NCBI RefSeq assembly: GCF_030244015.1
Contig: NZ_JASSYX010000002.1
Span: 744,001-808,000 of the forward strand
Source of the DNA: Pedobacter ginsengisoli
GTDB taxonomy: Bacteria; Bacteroidota; Bacteroidia; Sphingobacteriales; Sphingobacteriaceae
Direction of reading: 5' to 3'
DNA: 64,000 bases
Under the pieces are notes generated by a model that saw only the letters and a list, made by a program, of their open reading frames with translations, was not told the origin of the DNA and made no database searches. This document shows positions 18,514 to 27,046 of this stretch, piece by piece (within the stretch, counting starts at the first letter, position 1; each line of letters opens with the position of its first letter). The translations under genes were made by a program, and so were the position numbers.

Positions 18514-20976
18514 ATGAAAATTAAAGCCTTCGCCTTTATAGTGTTTACTTTACTAAGCCAGAATCTGGCTGCACAGCAGAAGACCCGGCTGAATAACAAT
18601 TGGGAGTATGTGCGGCAGGACCTCGGTGGTATTTGGGAGGCTGTAAGGCCAGTTGCCGCCGGTGCGCCGGAAAGTGTCCCTATATGGAGCAAAGTAACGC
18701 TGCCGCATTGCTTTAACGCACTGGATGCGGTTGATCCCGATGTCAATTATTACCAGGGTCCCGGATGGTACCGGACCCGTCTGAACATTAATAATATCTA
18801 TGAAAACGGCCGCACCCTGCTCCACTTTGAAGGCGTGGGGCAAAAGGCCGATGTGTATGTCTACACAACAAAGGTCGGCTCGCATACTGGCGGATATGAT
18901 GAATGGACGATAGACATTACTGATGCTGTGGCGGCTTTTAAAAAGACGGAGGCCTATCAGAAGGAATTTAAAGGTACGGTGCCGGTATCCGTGCGGGCAG
19001 ACAATTCCCGTGATCTGGAAATGATCCCCTCTGATCTTTCAGACTTTAATTTGTACGGCGGTATTTACCGTTATGTCAACCTGGTCTATGCGCCTGCACT
19101 TTCTGTGGATAAGCTTTTTGCTACTGCGGAGGTGGACGCTGCGGGTAAAATGGGGAAACTAAATCTAAAAGCCAGGTTCTACAACCCTTCCAATGCAGGC
19201 AAGGCAGAAACGACTGTGAAGCTGACGGACCCTAACGGGAAGGTCGTCCGGCAGCTCGATGTGAATCTGAAAAAACTGCAGGGGGATGTTGCACTGACCA
19301 CTCTTGAACTAAAGAAGCCCCTGCTCTGGTCTGTGGACAATCCTTTGTTATATACGGTTGAACTGATTGTAAAACAAGGTGGGCAGGAATATAAAACCAC
19401 AGAAAAAGTGGGCTTCAGGAATTTCGAATTCGTCGATTACGGGCCGTTTAAACTGAACGGCAAGCGATTGCTGCTCAAAGGTACACACCGGCATGAGGAC
19501 CATGCCGGGGTTGCTCAGGCCATGACCGAAGACATGATGCGCACTGAAATGAAGATGATGAAGGACATGGGGGTAAATTTTATCCGTCTGGGCCATTATC
19601 AGCAGTCATCGATCATTCTCGATCTGTGTGACAGCCTGGGGATACTGGTGTGGGAGGAAGAACCCTGGTGCCGCGGTGGTCTTGGCGGTGATGTTTATAA
19701 GGAACAGGCACGGCGTATGATGACCAATATGATCGAGCAGCATTATAACCATCCTTCTATCATTATCTGGGGCCTGGGCAATGAAAATGACTGGCCAGGT
19801 GATTTCCCGGAGTTTGACAAGGAAAAGATCAGGGCGTTTATGAAAGAACAGAATGACCTTTCGCACAAGCTTGATCCATCCAGAAAGACAGCCATCAGGC
19901 GATGTGATTTTGCCAAAGATATTGTAGATGTGTATTCGCCATCCATCTGGGCGGGATGGTACAGGGGCATCTACACAGAGTATAAATCAACTTCTGAACA
20001 GGAATTTAAGAAGGTAAAACACTTCCTGCATGTGGAATGGGGAGGGGACAGTCACGCCATGCGCCATTCGGAAAGCCCGGATAATGCGCTTTCCAAAATC
20101 AAGACGGGCGACGGTACTGATGAGCGTGCAGGTGATGCGTCTTTGTATGGCGGTGGTGCGCGGGTATCCAAAGACGGAGACTGGAGCGAAAGCTATATAG
20201 TAAACCTGATTGACTGGCACCTGAAAGAACAGGAGACCATGCCATGGCTTACAGGTACGGCTTACTGGCCTTTTAAAGATTTTTCTACACCGATCAGACC
20301 GGAAAACCCGGTTCCTTACATGAACCAGAAAGGTGTGGTGGAACGTGACTTTACAAAGAAGGAGTCTTTTTATGTATTCCAGTCTTACTGGGCTGCCACG
20401 CCTATGGCACACATTTACGGGCATACCTGGCCAGTGAGGTGGGGTGATGAAGGGGAAAAGAAAATGGTGAAGGTCTTCTCCAATTGTGATGAGGCGGAGC
20501 TATTTGTTAACGGTAAAAGCCAGGGTGTGCGCAAGCGCGTCAGCAAAGATTTTCCCGCTGCGGGTTTGCGCTGGCAGGTCCAGTATGCTGAAGGCAAGAA
20601 CCAGTTGAAAGTAGTGGCAAAAAAAGGTGGTGTTGTGGTGGAGGACCAAATTGAACAGGATTACCAAACTGCCAAATGGGGCAAGCCAGCCAAAATGGTG
20701 CTGGAACAGGTAAAAGAGGAGAACGGTGTTTCAACCATACAGGTGAAACTGCTGGATGCAAAGGGTGTACTGTGCCTGGATGCGCTGAATTTTGTCTCTT
20801 TTTCTTTGACTGGTGATGGTGAACTGATCGCTGATCAGGGTACTTCAAGCGGATCAAGGAGAGTGGGTGTCTATAATGGCAGGGCTGTGATCAGCATCCG
20901 CACAAAAGGAGGGAAAAGTGTGGCCAGTGTGAGCTCTGAAGGTTTGCCGACTGTCTTTTTACCAATTGGCGATTAG
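18514..20976 (+). CDS. Glycoside hydrolase family 2 (beta-galactosidase-like)
   Basis: 820 residues from the ATG giving MKIKAFAF with a signal peptide ending AAQ; an ATG eight codons earlier (18490) is less suited. Domains: jelly-roll sugar-binding (~30-200), Ig-like (~205-305), TIM barrel (~310-600) and a C-terminal DUF4982-like domain (VFSNCDEAELFVNGKSQG) plus an Ig-like end. Catalytic acid/base Glu ~424 is in WGLGNENDW and the nucleophile Glu ~508 in FLHVEWGGD. Broad exo-acting family (beta-galactosidase, glucuronidase, mannosidase); the exact sugar cannot be read. 31 bp after the lipoprotein gene in the PUL, periplasmic. Confidence 0.92.
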   Translation: MKIKAFAFIVFTLLSQNLAAQQKTRLNNNWEYVRQDLGGIWEAVRPVAAGAPESVPIWSKVTLPHCFNALDAVDPDVNYYQGPGWYRTRLNINNIYENGRTLLHFEGVGQKADVYVYTTKVGSHTGGYDEWTIDITDAVAAFKKTEAYQKEFKGTVPVSVRADNSRDLEMIPSDLSDFNLYGGIYRYVNLVYAPALSVDKLFATAEVDAAGKMGKLNLKARFYNPSNAGKAETTVKLTDPNGKVVRQLDVNLKKLQGDVALTTLELKKPLLWSVDNPLLYTVELIVKQGGQEYKTTEKVGFRNFEFVDYGPFKLNGKRLLLKGTHRHEDHAGVAQAMTEDMMRTEMKMMKDMGVNFIRLGHYQQSSIILDLCDSLGILVWEEEPWCRGGLGGDVYKEQARRMMTNMIEQHYNHPSIIIWGLGNENDWPGDFPEFDKEKIRAFMKEQNDLSHKLDPSRKTAIRRCDFAKDIVDVYSPSIWAGWYRGIYTEYKSTSEQEFKKVKHFLHVEWGGDSHAMRHSESPDNALSKIKTGDGTDERAGDASLYGGGARVSKDGDWSESYIVNLIDWHLKEQETMPWLTGTAYWPFKDFSTPIRPENPVPYMNQKGVVERDFTKKESFYVFQSYWAATPMAHIYGHTWPVRWGDEGEKKMVKVFSNCDEAELFVNGKSQGVRKRVSKDFPAAGLRWQVQYAEGKNQLKVVAKKGGVVVEDQIEQDYQTAKWGKPAKMVLEQVKEENGVSTIQVKLLDAKGVLCLDALNFVSFSLTGDGELIADQGTSSGSRRVGVYNGRAVISIRTKGGKSVASVSSEGLPTVFLPIGD

Positions 20977-21064
20977 CTGGGGAACTGATGAGATATATTT
21001 TTATATTGTGGGATGCGGGCAGGAAAACTGATCGCAGGTCATTAAATAATCAATCGTAAAGCAG

Positions 21065-22294
21065 ATGATCAGATACCTGAATTATGCCCTTATAGTTTTT
21101 ATAATAGCGTTTCTTCATTCCTGTTCTGTACTGAAGCCGGATGGGGTCACTGTCAGGCTGGGCGCGGAGAAAGATCAGCTCGTAAATCCGGTTAAAAATG
21201 AAGCGATTAACGCATTAAAGGCGATCGTAATGCAACAGGCGGAATGGGCTATGCGGCAAAAGCCGGTTACTGTGACTTCAGATAGTTCTGCGCGCAGCGC
21301 CGGCGATAAGCATGACTTCTTTTCGGAGGGTGATTACTGGTGGCCTGATCCTGCAAACCCCTCCGGGCCTTATATCCAGAAGGACGGTATGACCAATCCG
21401 GATAATTTTGTGGCCCATCGATTGGCGATGATCAGGTTCAGCAAGATTATAGGGGCCCTGGCATCGGCATATAAAATTACTGGCGACAAAAAATATGCGG
21501 TGCAGGCGATGGTGCATTTAAAGGCCTGGTTTATTGAGCCACAAACACTGATGAACCCCAACCTGCAATATGCACAAGCCATAAAGGGCAGATTTACCGG
21601 ACGGGGTATTGGTATCATCGATACCATTCAGCTGATGGAGGTTGCCCAGGGTGTGATTGTAATGGAAAAGGTCATGACTGCAGAGACAGTCAGCGGAACA
21701 AAGAAATGGTTTACAGATTATCTCGGCTGGCTGATGAGCCATCCTTATGGGAGAGCTGAAATGGAAGCACTCAATAACCACGGTACTTGTTTTGTGATGC
21801 AGGTAGCTTCTTTTGCGAAGCTCACACAGGATAGAAAGCTGCTGGATTTTTGCAGGGAAAGGTATAAAAACGTCCTGCTGCCCAATCAAATGGCGACTGA
21901 TGGCAGTTTTCCTAAGGAACTGGCGCGGACTAAACCTTATGGTTATTCGATTTTTAACCTGGATGCGATGGCAGCGATCTGTCAAATTTTGTCCTCAGGC
22001 CCGGGATCTGGCCTGGAAAACCTGTGGTCTTTTCGGACTGCGGATGGAAGGTCTATAAAAAGAGGCATAGAATATTTGCATCCATTTATCGCTGATAAAA
22101 ACAAGTGGCCTTCAAAACCTGATGTGATGTACTGGAAGGAATGGCCGGTGGCACAGCCTTTTTTGTTGTTTGGTGCACAGGCCTATAGCGATAAGGGCTG
22201 GCTGGGCACCTGGATGAAATTGGAACATAACCCTCAAGTAGAAGAAGTAATACGTAATTTACCTATAAGAAATCCTTTGATATGGCTCGATTGA
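21065..22294 (+). CDS. Alginate lyase family (PF05426-type) lipoprotein
   Basis: 409 residues, lipobox LHSC (Cys ~20). Motifs are those of the alginate-lyase alpha/alpha-toroid: EGDYWWPDPANPSGPY (~92-107), VQAMVHLKAWF, and the active-site region ALNNHGTCFVMQ (~237-248) with Asn-Asn-His. Such enzymes cut uronic-acid polymers by beta-elimination, leaving a 4,5-unsaturated uronyl end, which is exactly the substrate of the GH88 encoded next. The stop overlaps the next ATG (TGATG), so translation is probably coupled. True substrate uncertain; several non-alginate specificities fall in this fold. Confidence 0.85.
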   Translation: MIRYLNYALIVFIIAFLHSCSVLKPDGVTVRLGAEKDQLVNPVKNEAINALKAIVMQQAEWAMRQKPVTVTSDSSARSAGDKHDFFSEGDYWWPDPANPSGPYIQKDGMTNPDNFVAHRLAMIRFSKIIGALASAYKITGDKKYAVQAMVHLKAWFIEPQTLMNPNLQYAQAIKGRFTGRGIGIIDTIQLMEVAQGVIVMEKVMTAETVSGTKKWFTDYLGWLMSHPYGRAEMEALNNHGTCFVMQVASFAKLTQDRKLLDFCRERYKNVLLPNQMATDGSFPKELARTKPYGYSIFNLDAMAAICQILSSGPGSGLENLWSFRTADGRSIKRGIEYLHPFIADKNKWPSKPDVMYWKEWPVAQPFLLFGAQAYSDKGWLGTWMKLEHNPQVEEVIRNLPIRNPLIWLD

Positions 22295-23511
22295 TGATCA
22301 AGAAGAAACATCTTCCCGTCTTGTTAATACTTGTGGCCCTGCATGCACCTTGTTATGCCCAGAAGCCCAATGTTAAAAAGGCATTTCAGCAGGCTGAGAT
22401 ACAGACGCTGCAACTGCTGAAGGAAACAGAACTGGCAAAAGCTGAAGCAGATAAATCTGCGGCAGGTAATGATCTGGTATCTCCAAGAACACTGGAAAAT
22501 GGTAAGCTCAAACTCGTAGCCTCTAAAGACTGGACGAGTGGTTTCTTTCCGGGTGTACTCTGGTTTTTGTATGAGTACTATGGCAATACAGACTGGAGGG
22601 ACCAGGCCAGGAAATATTCGGCATTAATCGAAAAGGAAAAGACCAATGCCGGTACACATGACATGGGCTTTAAAATCTACTGCAGTATCGGTGCCGGCTA
22701 CAGACTTACTAAAGACCCGCATTACAAAGATGTGATTATTGAATCCGCAAAGACTCTCAGCAAACGGTTTAGTCCTAAAACGGGAGTGATCCGCTCCTGG
22801 GACCATAACCAGGACAAGTGGAAAAATCCGGTGATCATCGACAATATGATGAACCTCGAACTGCTGTTTGAAGCTACACAGCTGACCGGTGATTCTTCTT
22901 TTTATAAGATTGCGGTGAGCCACGCGAATACCACCATGAAAAATCACTTCAGGGCAGATTATAGTTCTTATCATGTCATTGACTATGACCCGGAAACAGG
23001 TGCTGTACTAAAAAGAAATACGCATCAGGGATATAGCCATGAATCAGCATGGGCCCGCGGACAGGCCTGGGCACTGTATGGTTATGCCATGTGCTATCGC
23101 TTTACGAAAGACCCGGCTTATTTGAAACAAGCCGAAAATGTAGCGGGTTTTATTTTGAACCATTCGGGGATGCCGAAAGACCTCGTGCCCTATTGGGATT
23201 TTAATGCACCAGGTATCCCTAATGAACCTCGTGACGCCTCGGCAGCTGCAGTTATGGCCTCAGGCTTGTATGAGCTGAGTGGCTATAGCAAAAATAGCAA
23301 GCTGTACAGAAAGAAAGCTGATGCGATGCTGAACAGTCTTGGTATGAAATACATTTCCAAAGACGGTGATAACAAAGGATTTATACTCGGGCACAGCACG
23401 GGATCAAAACCTATGAACAGTGAGATTGATGTGCCTATTTCTTATGCAGATTATTATTATCTGGAAGCCCTGCTCAGGTGCAAACGGCTGATTGCACCTG
23501 AGCAGGGCTAA
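22294..23511 (+). CDS. GH88 unsaturated glucuronyl hydrolase
   Basis: 405 residues from the ATG at 22294 (MIKKKHLPVLLIL, signal peptide ending CYAQ); an ATG at 22282 lies within the upstream gene. The (alpha/alpha)6 barrel motifs are kept: WTSGFFPGVLWFLYEYYG, THDMGFKIYCS, VIIDNMMNLELLFEAT holding the catalytic Asp, and GYSHESAWARGQAWALYGYA. The enzyme hydrates the double bond of unsaturated uronyl residues made by a lyase, releasing them from oligosaccharides. Last gene of the PUL. Its final ~15 codons encode one strand of a perfect hairpin (see 23467-23508). Confidence 0.95.
   Translation: MIKKKHLPVLLILVALHAPCYAQKPNVKKAFQQAEIQTLQLLKETELAKAEADKSAAGNDLVSPRTLENGKLKLVASKDWTSGFFPGVLWFLYEYYGNTDWRDQARKYSALIEKEKTNAGTHDMGFKIYCSIGAGYRLTKDPHYKDVIIESAKTLSKRFSPKTGVIRSWDHNQDKWKNPVIIDNMMNLELLFEATQLTGDSSFYKIAVSHANTTMKNHFRADYSSYHVIDYDPETGAVLKRNTHQGYSHESAWARGQAWALYGYAMCYRFTKDPAYLKQAENVAGFILNHSGMPKDLVPYWDFNAPGIPNEPRDASAAAVMASGLYELSGYSKNSKLYRKKADAMLNSLGMKYISKDGDNKGFILGHSTGSKPMNSEIDVPISYADYYYLEALLRCKRLIAPEQG
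23467..23508 (+). terminator. 15-bp perfect hairpin in the last codons of GH88
   Basis: GCCCTGCTCAGGTGC (23467-23481) and GCACCTGAGCAGGGC (23494-23508) pair perfectly around a 12-nt loop and end just before the stop codon at 23509. A second short palindrome follows (TAAAGAT, g, ATCTTTA, 23509-23523). There is no T tract, so it may terminate, block the convergent transcript or protect the 3' end. Confidence 0.6.
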
Positions 23512-23536
23512 AGATGATCTTTATAGAACTTATACG

Positions 23537-24055
23537 CTAGTGCTTGCCCTTGTTGCCTTTGCCACCGCCTTTGCCATTGCCGCCACCATGACTTTTAGCA
23601 CCCGAATTTCCGGAAGCTTTAAAGTTACCTTTATTGCCACCACCAGAATGACCTTTCACTACACGGTACTTAGGGCTTTTACTATATTTAATGGCCCGTT
23701 GCGAATGGTTGGATCTGTATTTAGCATACTTCACCTTATGGGTGTTAAAATACCTGTATGGCTGCGGTGAATTGATGACTACTTTATATCCACGATACAA
23801 GTCATAGCCCCGGTATCTCGGCGGTACTCCTGCGGAAAATATCCAGTTCCCATTGCTCAGGTAGATAAACTGACGCTCCGGAACATAGTAATAACTTTCA
23901 ATCTCCGGGAGATAATAATAATCTACATAATCGTAACCGACAGGACCCCATAACGGCTGCGATCCGATATTTACATTAATGCTCACCTGCGCTACAGCTT
24001 TATTGGTACTGAAACCGGCTATGGCAAACAAAAATAGAAACATTAACTTTTTCAT
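23537..24055 (-). CDS. Exported Tyr-rich/Gly-Lys-rich hypothetical protein
   Basis: 172 residues with a signal peptide ending KAVAQ. The middle is unusually rich in Tyr and Pro (DYVDYYYLPEIESYYYVPE, QFIYLSNGNWIFSAGVPPRYRGYDLY), the family seen widely in Pedobacter/Mucilaginibacter as short exported proteins. The last ~45 residues are a low-complexity Gly/Lys/Ser/Asn tail (GGGNGKGGGKGNKGKH). It lies convergent to GH88 with a 25-bp gap and 38 bp downstream of the DUF4382 gene on the same strand, so it is probably co-transcribed with it. Function unknown; an envelope or metal/anion-binding role would be speculation. Confidence 0.75.
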   Translation of the reverse strand: MKKLMFLFLFAIAGFSTNKAVAQVSINVNIGSQPLWGPVGYDYVDYYYLPEIESYYYVPERQFIYLSNGNWIFSAGVPPRYRGYDLYRGYKVVINSPQPYRYFNTHKVKYAKYRSNHSQRAIKYSKSPKYRVVKGHSGGGNKGNFKASGNSGAKSHGGGNGKGGGKGNKGKH

Positions 24056-24093
24056 GATATTTGTGTTTATTGCGTGTTAAAAAATGGCCGCGA

Positions 24094-24891
24094 TTATTGA
24101 AGTGTAATCACACCCAGACTGGTATTCTGGCCAGCCGTTACTGAAACATCAGTTACAGCAGTTCCGGTGTAACCTTCAACAGGAACAATTTCGACTTTGT
24201 ATTTTCCTGTAGCCAAGCCGCCGACAGTAAATTTACCAGTGATCAGGTCGGTCATTGTACCCACGGTATCAGTACCTGAGATGACCAAAACCTCAGGATG
24301 TGCAGCAATCGGGAGAACTGTGCCCGAGATCAGACCAGAAGTAGCTGCGGTTATGCCTCTCACTACCGGTTTTAAGATATACTTGCCGTTTCCTGTAACC
24401 ACGATTGATTTGGCCGCATCAAAATCAAGTAATAATGAATACGTAGCGCCTGCTACCAATTCAGGGTTTTCAGTCAACTTTACTTTAAAGCCGGAACTTT
24501 GACCACTTGGGGTTTTAAGTTCCTGTTGCTCACCGTCAACCACAATGGAGTTGCCTGAATCATGAAGGACAAGCCTGATCTCAGTGATCTCGCCTGAAGG
24601 CATATCACCAGATGCAACAATGATGTCAGGGTTACTGGTGCCAATCCTGAAGTTGAGAATGTTAAATATTCCGTTGTCAACATCAAAAGTATACGGCTCG
24701 CCACCAGATAGTAGTACAACAGACTTAACGTTCAGGTTGATCGCATCAAAATCTCCAGGTGCGTCAGTCATTCTGATCTCTACCTTGGTTGTGCCAGAGG
24801 CGCCCGGGCTGTCTTTTTTGCATGCTGCGAATATCAATACGGATGTCAGCAATATGGCTGATAGTACCGAATAAAGAGTTTTGTTTTTCAT
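24094..24891 (-). CDS. DUF4382 domain lipoprotein
   Basis: 265 residues, lipobox FAAC (Cys ~24) followed by KKDSPG. The DUF4382 hallmark starts at once: VEIRMTDAPGDFDAINLNVKSVVL, then FNILNFRIG and GEITEIRLVLHDSGNSIVVDG (read in parts). The last ~75 residues look like a separate carboxypeptidase-regulatory-like fold (SGTVLPIAAHPEVLVI, VGGLATGKYKVEIVP). Surface or periplasmic. It is transcribed away from the regulator operon at 25120 across the shared control region with four 10-bp boxes, so it is a likely target of that two-component system. Confidence 0.9.
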   Translation of the reverse strand: MKNKTLYSVLSAILLTSVLIFAACKKDSPGASGTTKVEIRMTDAPGDFDAINLNVKSVVLLSGGEPYTFDVDNGIFNILNFRIGTSNPDIIVASGDMPSGEITEIRLVLHDSGNSIVVDGEQQELKTPSGQSSGFKVKLTENPELVAGATYSLLLDFDAAKSIVVTGNGKYILKPVVRGITAATSGLISGTVLPIAAHPEVLVISGTDTVGTMTDLITGKFTVGGLATGKYKVEIVPVEGYTGTAVTDVSVTAGQNTSLGVITLQ

Positions 24892-24940
24892 AGTATTAGT
24901 TTTTGTTTGTAATATAATTATTGGTCAAAGCTCCAGATCC

Positions 24941-25006
24941 AACATGAAATGAACATGAAATTTCCGATTTATTATTTTTTATGAAATTTCATCTTAATTT
25001 CATCTT
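24941..25006. promoter_or_regulatory. Four 10-bp response-regulator boxes in two inverted pairs
   Basis: AACATGAAAT occurs at 24941-24950 and 24952-24961; ATTTCATCTT (reverse complement AAGATGAAAT) at 24986-24995 and 24997-25006. Each pair has an exact 11-bp period, the layout of OmpR/PhoB-family binding sites, and the two pairs face each other. Consensus AA(C/G)ATGAAAT. The gap between the DUF4382 gene and the operon that encodes an OmpR-type regulator is the natural place for such a site. Confidence 0.72.
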
Positions 25007-25075
25007 CAGTGTCTCCATTTGTGAAGGATTTGGTGGCGCAGATGAAAACAATAAATGTTTTAGGGGAGGATGATT

Positions 25076-25097
25076 GTTTGCCTCGAAAGAGGCAAAC
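25076..25097 (+). promoter_or_regulatory. 9-bp hairpin with GAAA tetraloop before the basic exported protein
   Basis: GTTTGCCTC and GAGGCAAAC form a perfect 9-bp stem closed by GAAA, a stable GNRA loop, 22 bp before the ATG at 25120. It is followed by a T-rich stretch. If transcribed it would be a leader hairpin; it also contains a TTTG that could be a promoter element. Confidence 0.5.
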
Positions 25098-25119
25098 TTT
25101 CTTTATATTTACATTCAGA

Positions 25120-25473
25120 ATGGTTATTTCGCATACAGCTATTATATACAGAGGTTTATCGCTCAGCCTGTTATTGGTCTGTATCACGGTATTTTCAGCT
25201 TATGCAGCCCCGGCGGGCTGGATATCTCCTGCAAGTCTTCAGGATAGTAGCCGGAGGAGCGGTTTCCAGGATAACAAACAGGACAAAGAAAGAAAAACAA
25301 GGGATCCTGAGACCAAGCGGCCTGGTGCACAACGGGTTGATCCCGGCAAGCGAGATCCGCAAAAGCCGGAGATCAAAGCAGTGCCCAAAGCCAGAAAACA
25401 ATTGAAGCCGGCAGCTGTTAAGCCTAAAGTAAAACCAGTTAAGATTATTCGTCCTAAAATCAAAAAGCACTAA
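25120..25473 (+). CDS. Small exported, highly basic Pro/Lys-rich protein
   Basis: 117 residues from the ATG giving MVISHTAIIYRG; longer in-frame starts would read through the control region. A signal peptide ends at SAYAA. The mature part has no aromatic core and is strongly charged: DNKQDKERKTRDPETKR, then RDPQKPEIKAVPKARKQ, ending in KPVKIIRPKIKKH. It looks disordered and polycationic. It is the first gene of an operon with a beta-barrel protein (5-bp gap), an OmpR-type regulator and a sensor kinase. No family recognised; it might bind anionic envelope polymers or serve as a sensed ligand, both speculative. Confidence 0.65.
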   Translation: MVISHTAIIYRGLSLSLLLVCITVFSAYAAPAGWISPASLQDSSRRSGFQDNKQDKERKTRDPETKRPGAQRVDPGKRDPQKPEIKAVPKARKQLKPAAVKPKVKPVKIIRPKIKKH

Positions 25474-25478
25474 CCAAT

Positions 25479-26336
25479 ATGAGATCAGCAGTCATCTGCC
25501 TATTGATATGCCTGCAGACTTGCCGTCTTATGGCCCAAACAGATGAGGTAGATGATAAAAAAACAAAAAAAACCACATTGACCCTTGCGGCCATATATAG
25601 TAACAATGTCAGCTATTACGGGCAATCCACTGCGGAGAAACTTCCTTATGTACTTGCAAATGCCACCGCAAGGCTTTCTATGGGCCTGTACTTTTCAGCT
25701 GGCGCATATAAGTTGCTGAAGATCGGCGGCGGTATTTCAGAAACGGATCTTGGAATTGGATATGAGCACAACTTTACAGATAAGTTCAATGCAGATGTCA
25801 GTTATACACGCTCTATTTTTCCAAGTAATTCGCCGCTGCTCCAGGCCGCCAATACAAACAATATCAACCTCACTTTGAGCTATACCTGGCCATGGTTCAA
25901 GAGTTCGCTTTCGGCAGATCATGCCTTTGGAGAGGAAAATGATTTTTTTCTCGGTATCACGAACGCGAAGGACATTAGTCTGGGTACTATATTTTATGAT
26001 CAGGACCAGCTATCCATAGAGCCGGCGATCGAGATCATAAGCGGGACGCAGCATTTTTACACCACCTATCAGGAGGAGAAAATAAAGCGCAACAACGGGA
26101 AAGGAAAAGGAGCGAATAACGGCAATGGCAACCCGGAGGGAAGCAGAGAAATTATTACGATTCCCAAAACCAGTTTCAACTTGCTGACTTACAACTTCAG
26201 ATTGCCGCTGGCTTACAGCCGCTCCAGTTATTTAGCCGAAGTGGCCTACCAGTTTTCAGTGCTTAGCGACGAAGCGATCACAGAAGCCAAAAAACAGCAA
26301 TCATTTATCAGTCTCAGTTTTTATTACCAATTTTAG
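25479..26336 (+). CDS. Outer-membrane beta-barrel-like hypothetical protein
   Basis: 285 residues with signal peptide (LICLQTCRLMAQ). The mature protein has alternating amphipathic strands (TLTLAAIYSNNVSYYG, NATARLSMGLYFSAGAY, ETDLGIGYEHNFTDKFNADVSY, NINLTLSYTWPWFKSSLS, FISLSFYYQF) and ends in Phe, as outer-membrane barrels do. A Lys/Gly/Asn-rich insert (KIKRNNGKGKGANNGNGNPEG) near residue 205-225 would be an exposed loop. Lies between the basic exported protein and the response regulator, 34 bp before the latter; probably a structural partner in the same stress or sensing circuit. Confidence 0.72.
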   Translation: MRSAVICLLICLQTCRLMAQTDEVDDKKTKKTTLTLAAIYSNNVSYYGQSTAEKLPYVLANATARLSMGLYFSAGAYKLLKIGGGISETDLGIGYEHNFTDKFNADVSYTRSIFPSNSPLLQAANTNNINLTLSYTWPWFKSSLSADHAFGEENDFFLGITNAKDISLGTIFYDQDQLSIEPAIEIISGTQHFYTTYQEEKIKRNNGKGKGANNGNGNPEGSREIITIPKTSFNLLTYNFRLPLAYSRSSYLAEVAYQFSVLSDEAITEAKKQQSFISLSFYYQF

Positions 26337-26370
26337 CTTGTAACTATTGAAAACCTGCTAACTCCATAAG

Positions 26371-27045
26371 ATGAAAGTCCTGATCATAGAAGACGAAAAA
26401 ACACTGGCATATGAAATGGAGACTTTTCTCAAAAAGGCCTTTTATCTTTGCGACCTGGCGCATACCGCGGCTAAAGCTGCGGAATGTATTGAGATGAACC
26501 AGTATGATTTCATATTGCTGGACCTGGGCCTGCCGGACGGTGATGGTCTTAGCCTGTTGCCAAAAGCTAAAAAGCACAATCCCGAGGCAGCCTACATCAT
26601 CCTTACCGCACGGGGAAACCTGGAAGACAAGATAGCGGGACTGGATCTTGGCGCCGACGATTATCTCGCCAAGCCGTTTTCCTTACTCGAGCTCCAGTCC
26701 CGCATGCAGGCCATTGCCCGCCGGAAGTTCAATGTCAATGCGGAGACGGTCCCGCTGGGCGATTTTAGCGTCAACCTGCAGACACGGTTCATTTATTTTC
26801 AAGTGCAGCAGATCGAATTGTCCCGTAAAGAATTTGACCTGCTGAGTTATCTGCTGCTCCATAAAAACAGGGTGCTGACCCGCATGCAACTCAGTGAGCA
26901 CATCTGGGGTACCTTTGCGGACGATGACTATGACTCCAATTATATCGATGCCCACATCAAGAACATCAGGAAAAAATTAAATACATACGCACCAACAGAC
27001 TGGCTCGAAACTGTGAGGGGTGTTGGTTATAGAATAAGAAAGTAA
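26371..27045 (+). CDS. OmpR-family response regulator
   Basis: 224 residues. Receiver domain (1-~120) with acidic pair IEDEK, phospho-acceptor Asp ~51 in LLDLGLPDGDG, Thr in ILTARG and Lys ~101 in DYLAKPFSL. C-terminal winged helix (~125-224) with LSRKEFDLLSYLLLHKNRV, HIWG, YIDAHIKNIRKKL and VRGVGYRIRK. Followed after one base by the GTG of its kinase. The inverted pairs of 11-bp-period boxes at 24941-25006 are the likely autoregulatory target, controlling both this operon and the DUF4382 gene. Confidence 0.95.
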   Translation: MKVLIIEDEKTLAYEMETFLKKAFYLCDLAHTAAKAAECIEMNQYDFILLDLGLPDGDGLSLLPKAKKHNPEAAYIILTARGNLEDKIAGLDLGADDYLAKPFSLLELQSRMQAIARRKFNVNAETVPLGDFSVNLQTRFIYFQVQQIELSRKEFDLLSYLLLHKNRVLTRMQLSEHIWGTFADDDYDSNYIDAHIKNIRKKLNTYAPTDWLETVRGVGYRIRK

Positions 27046-27046
27046 C

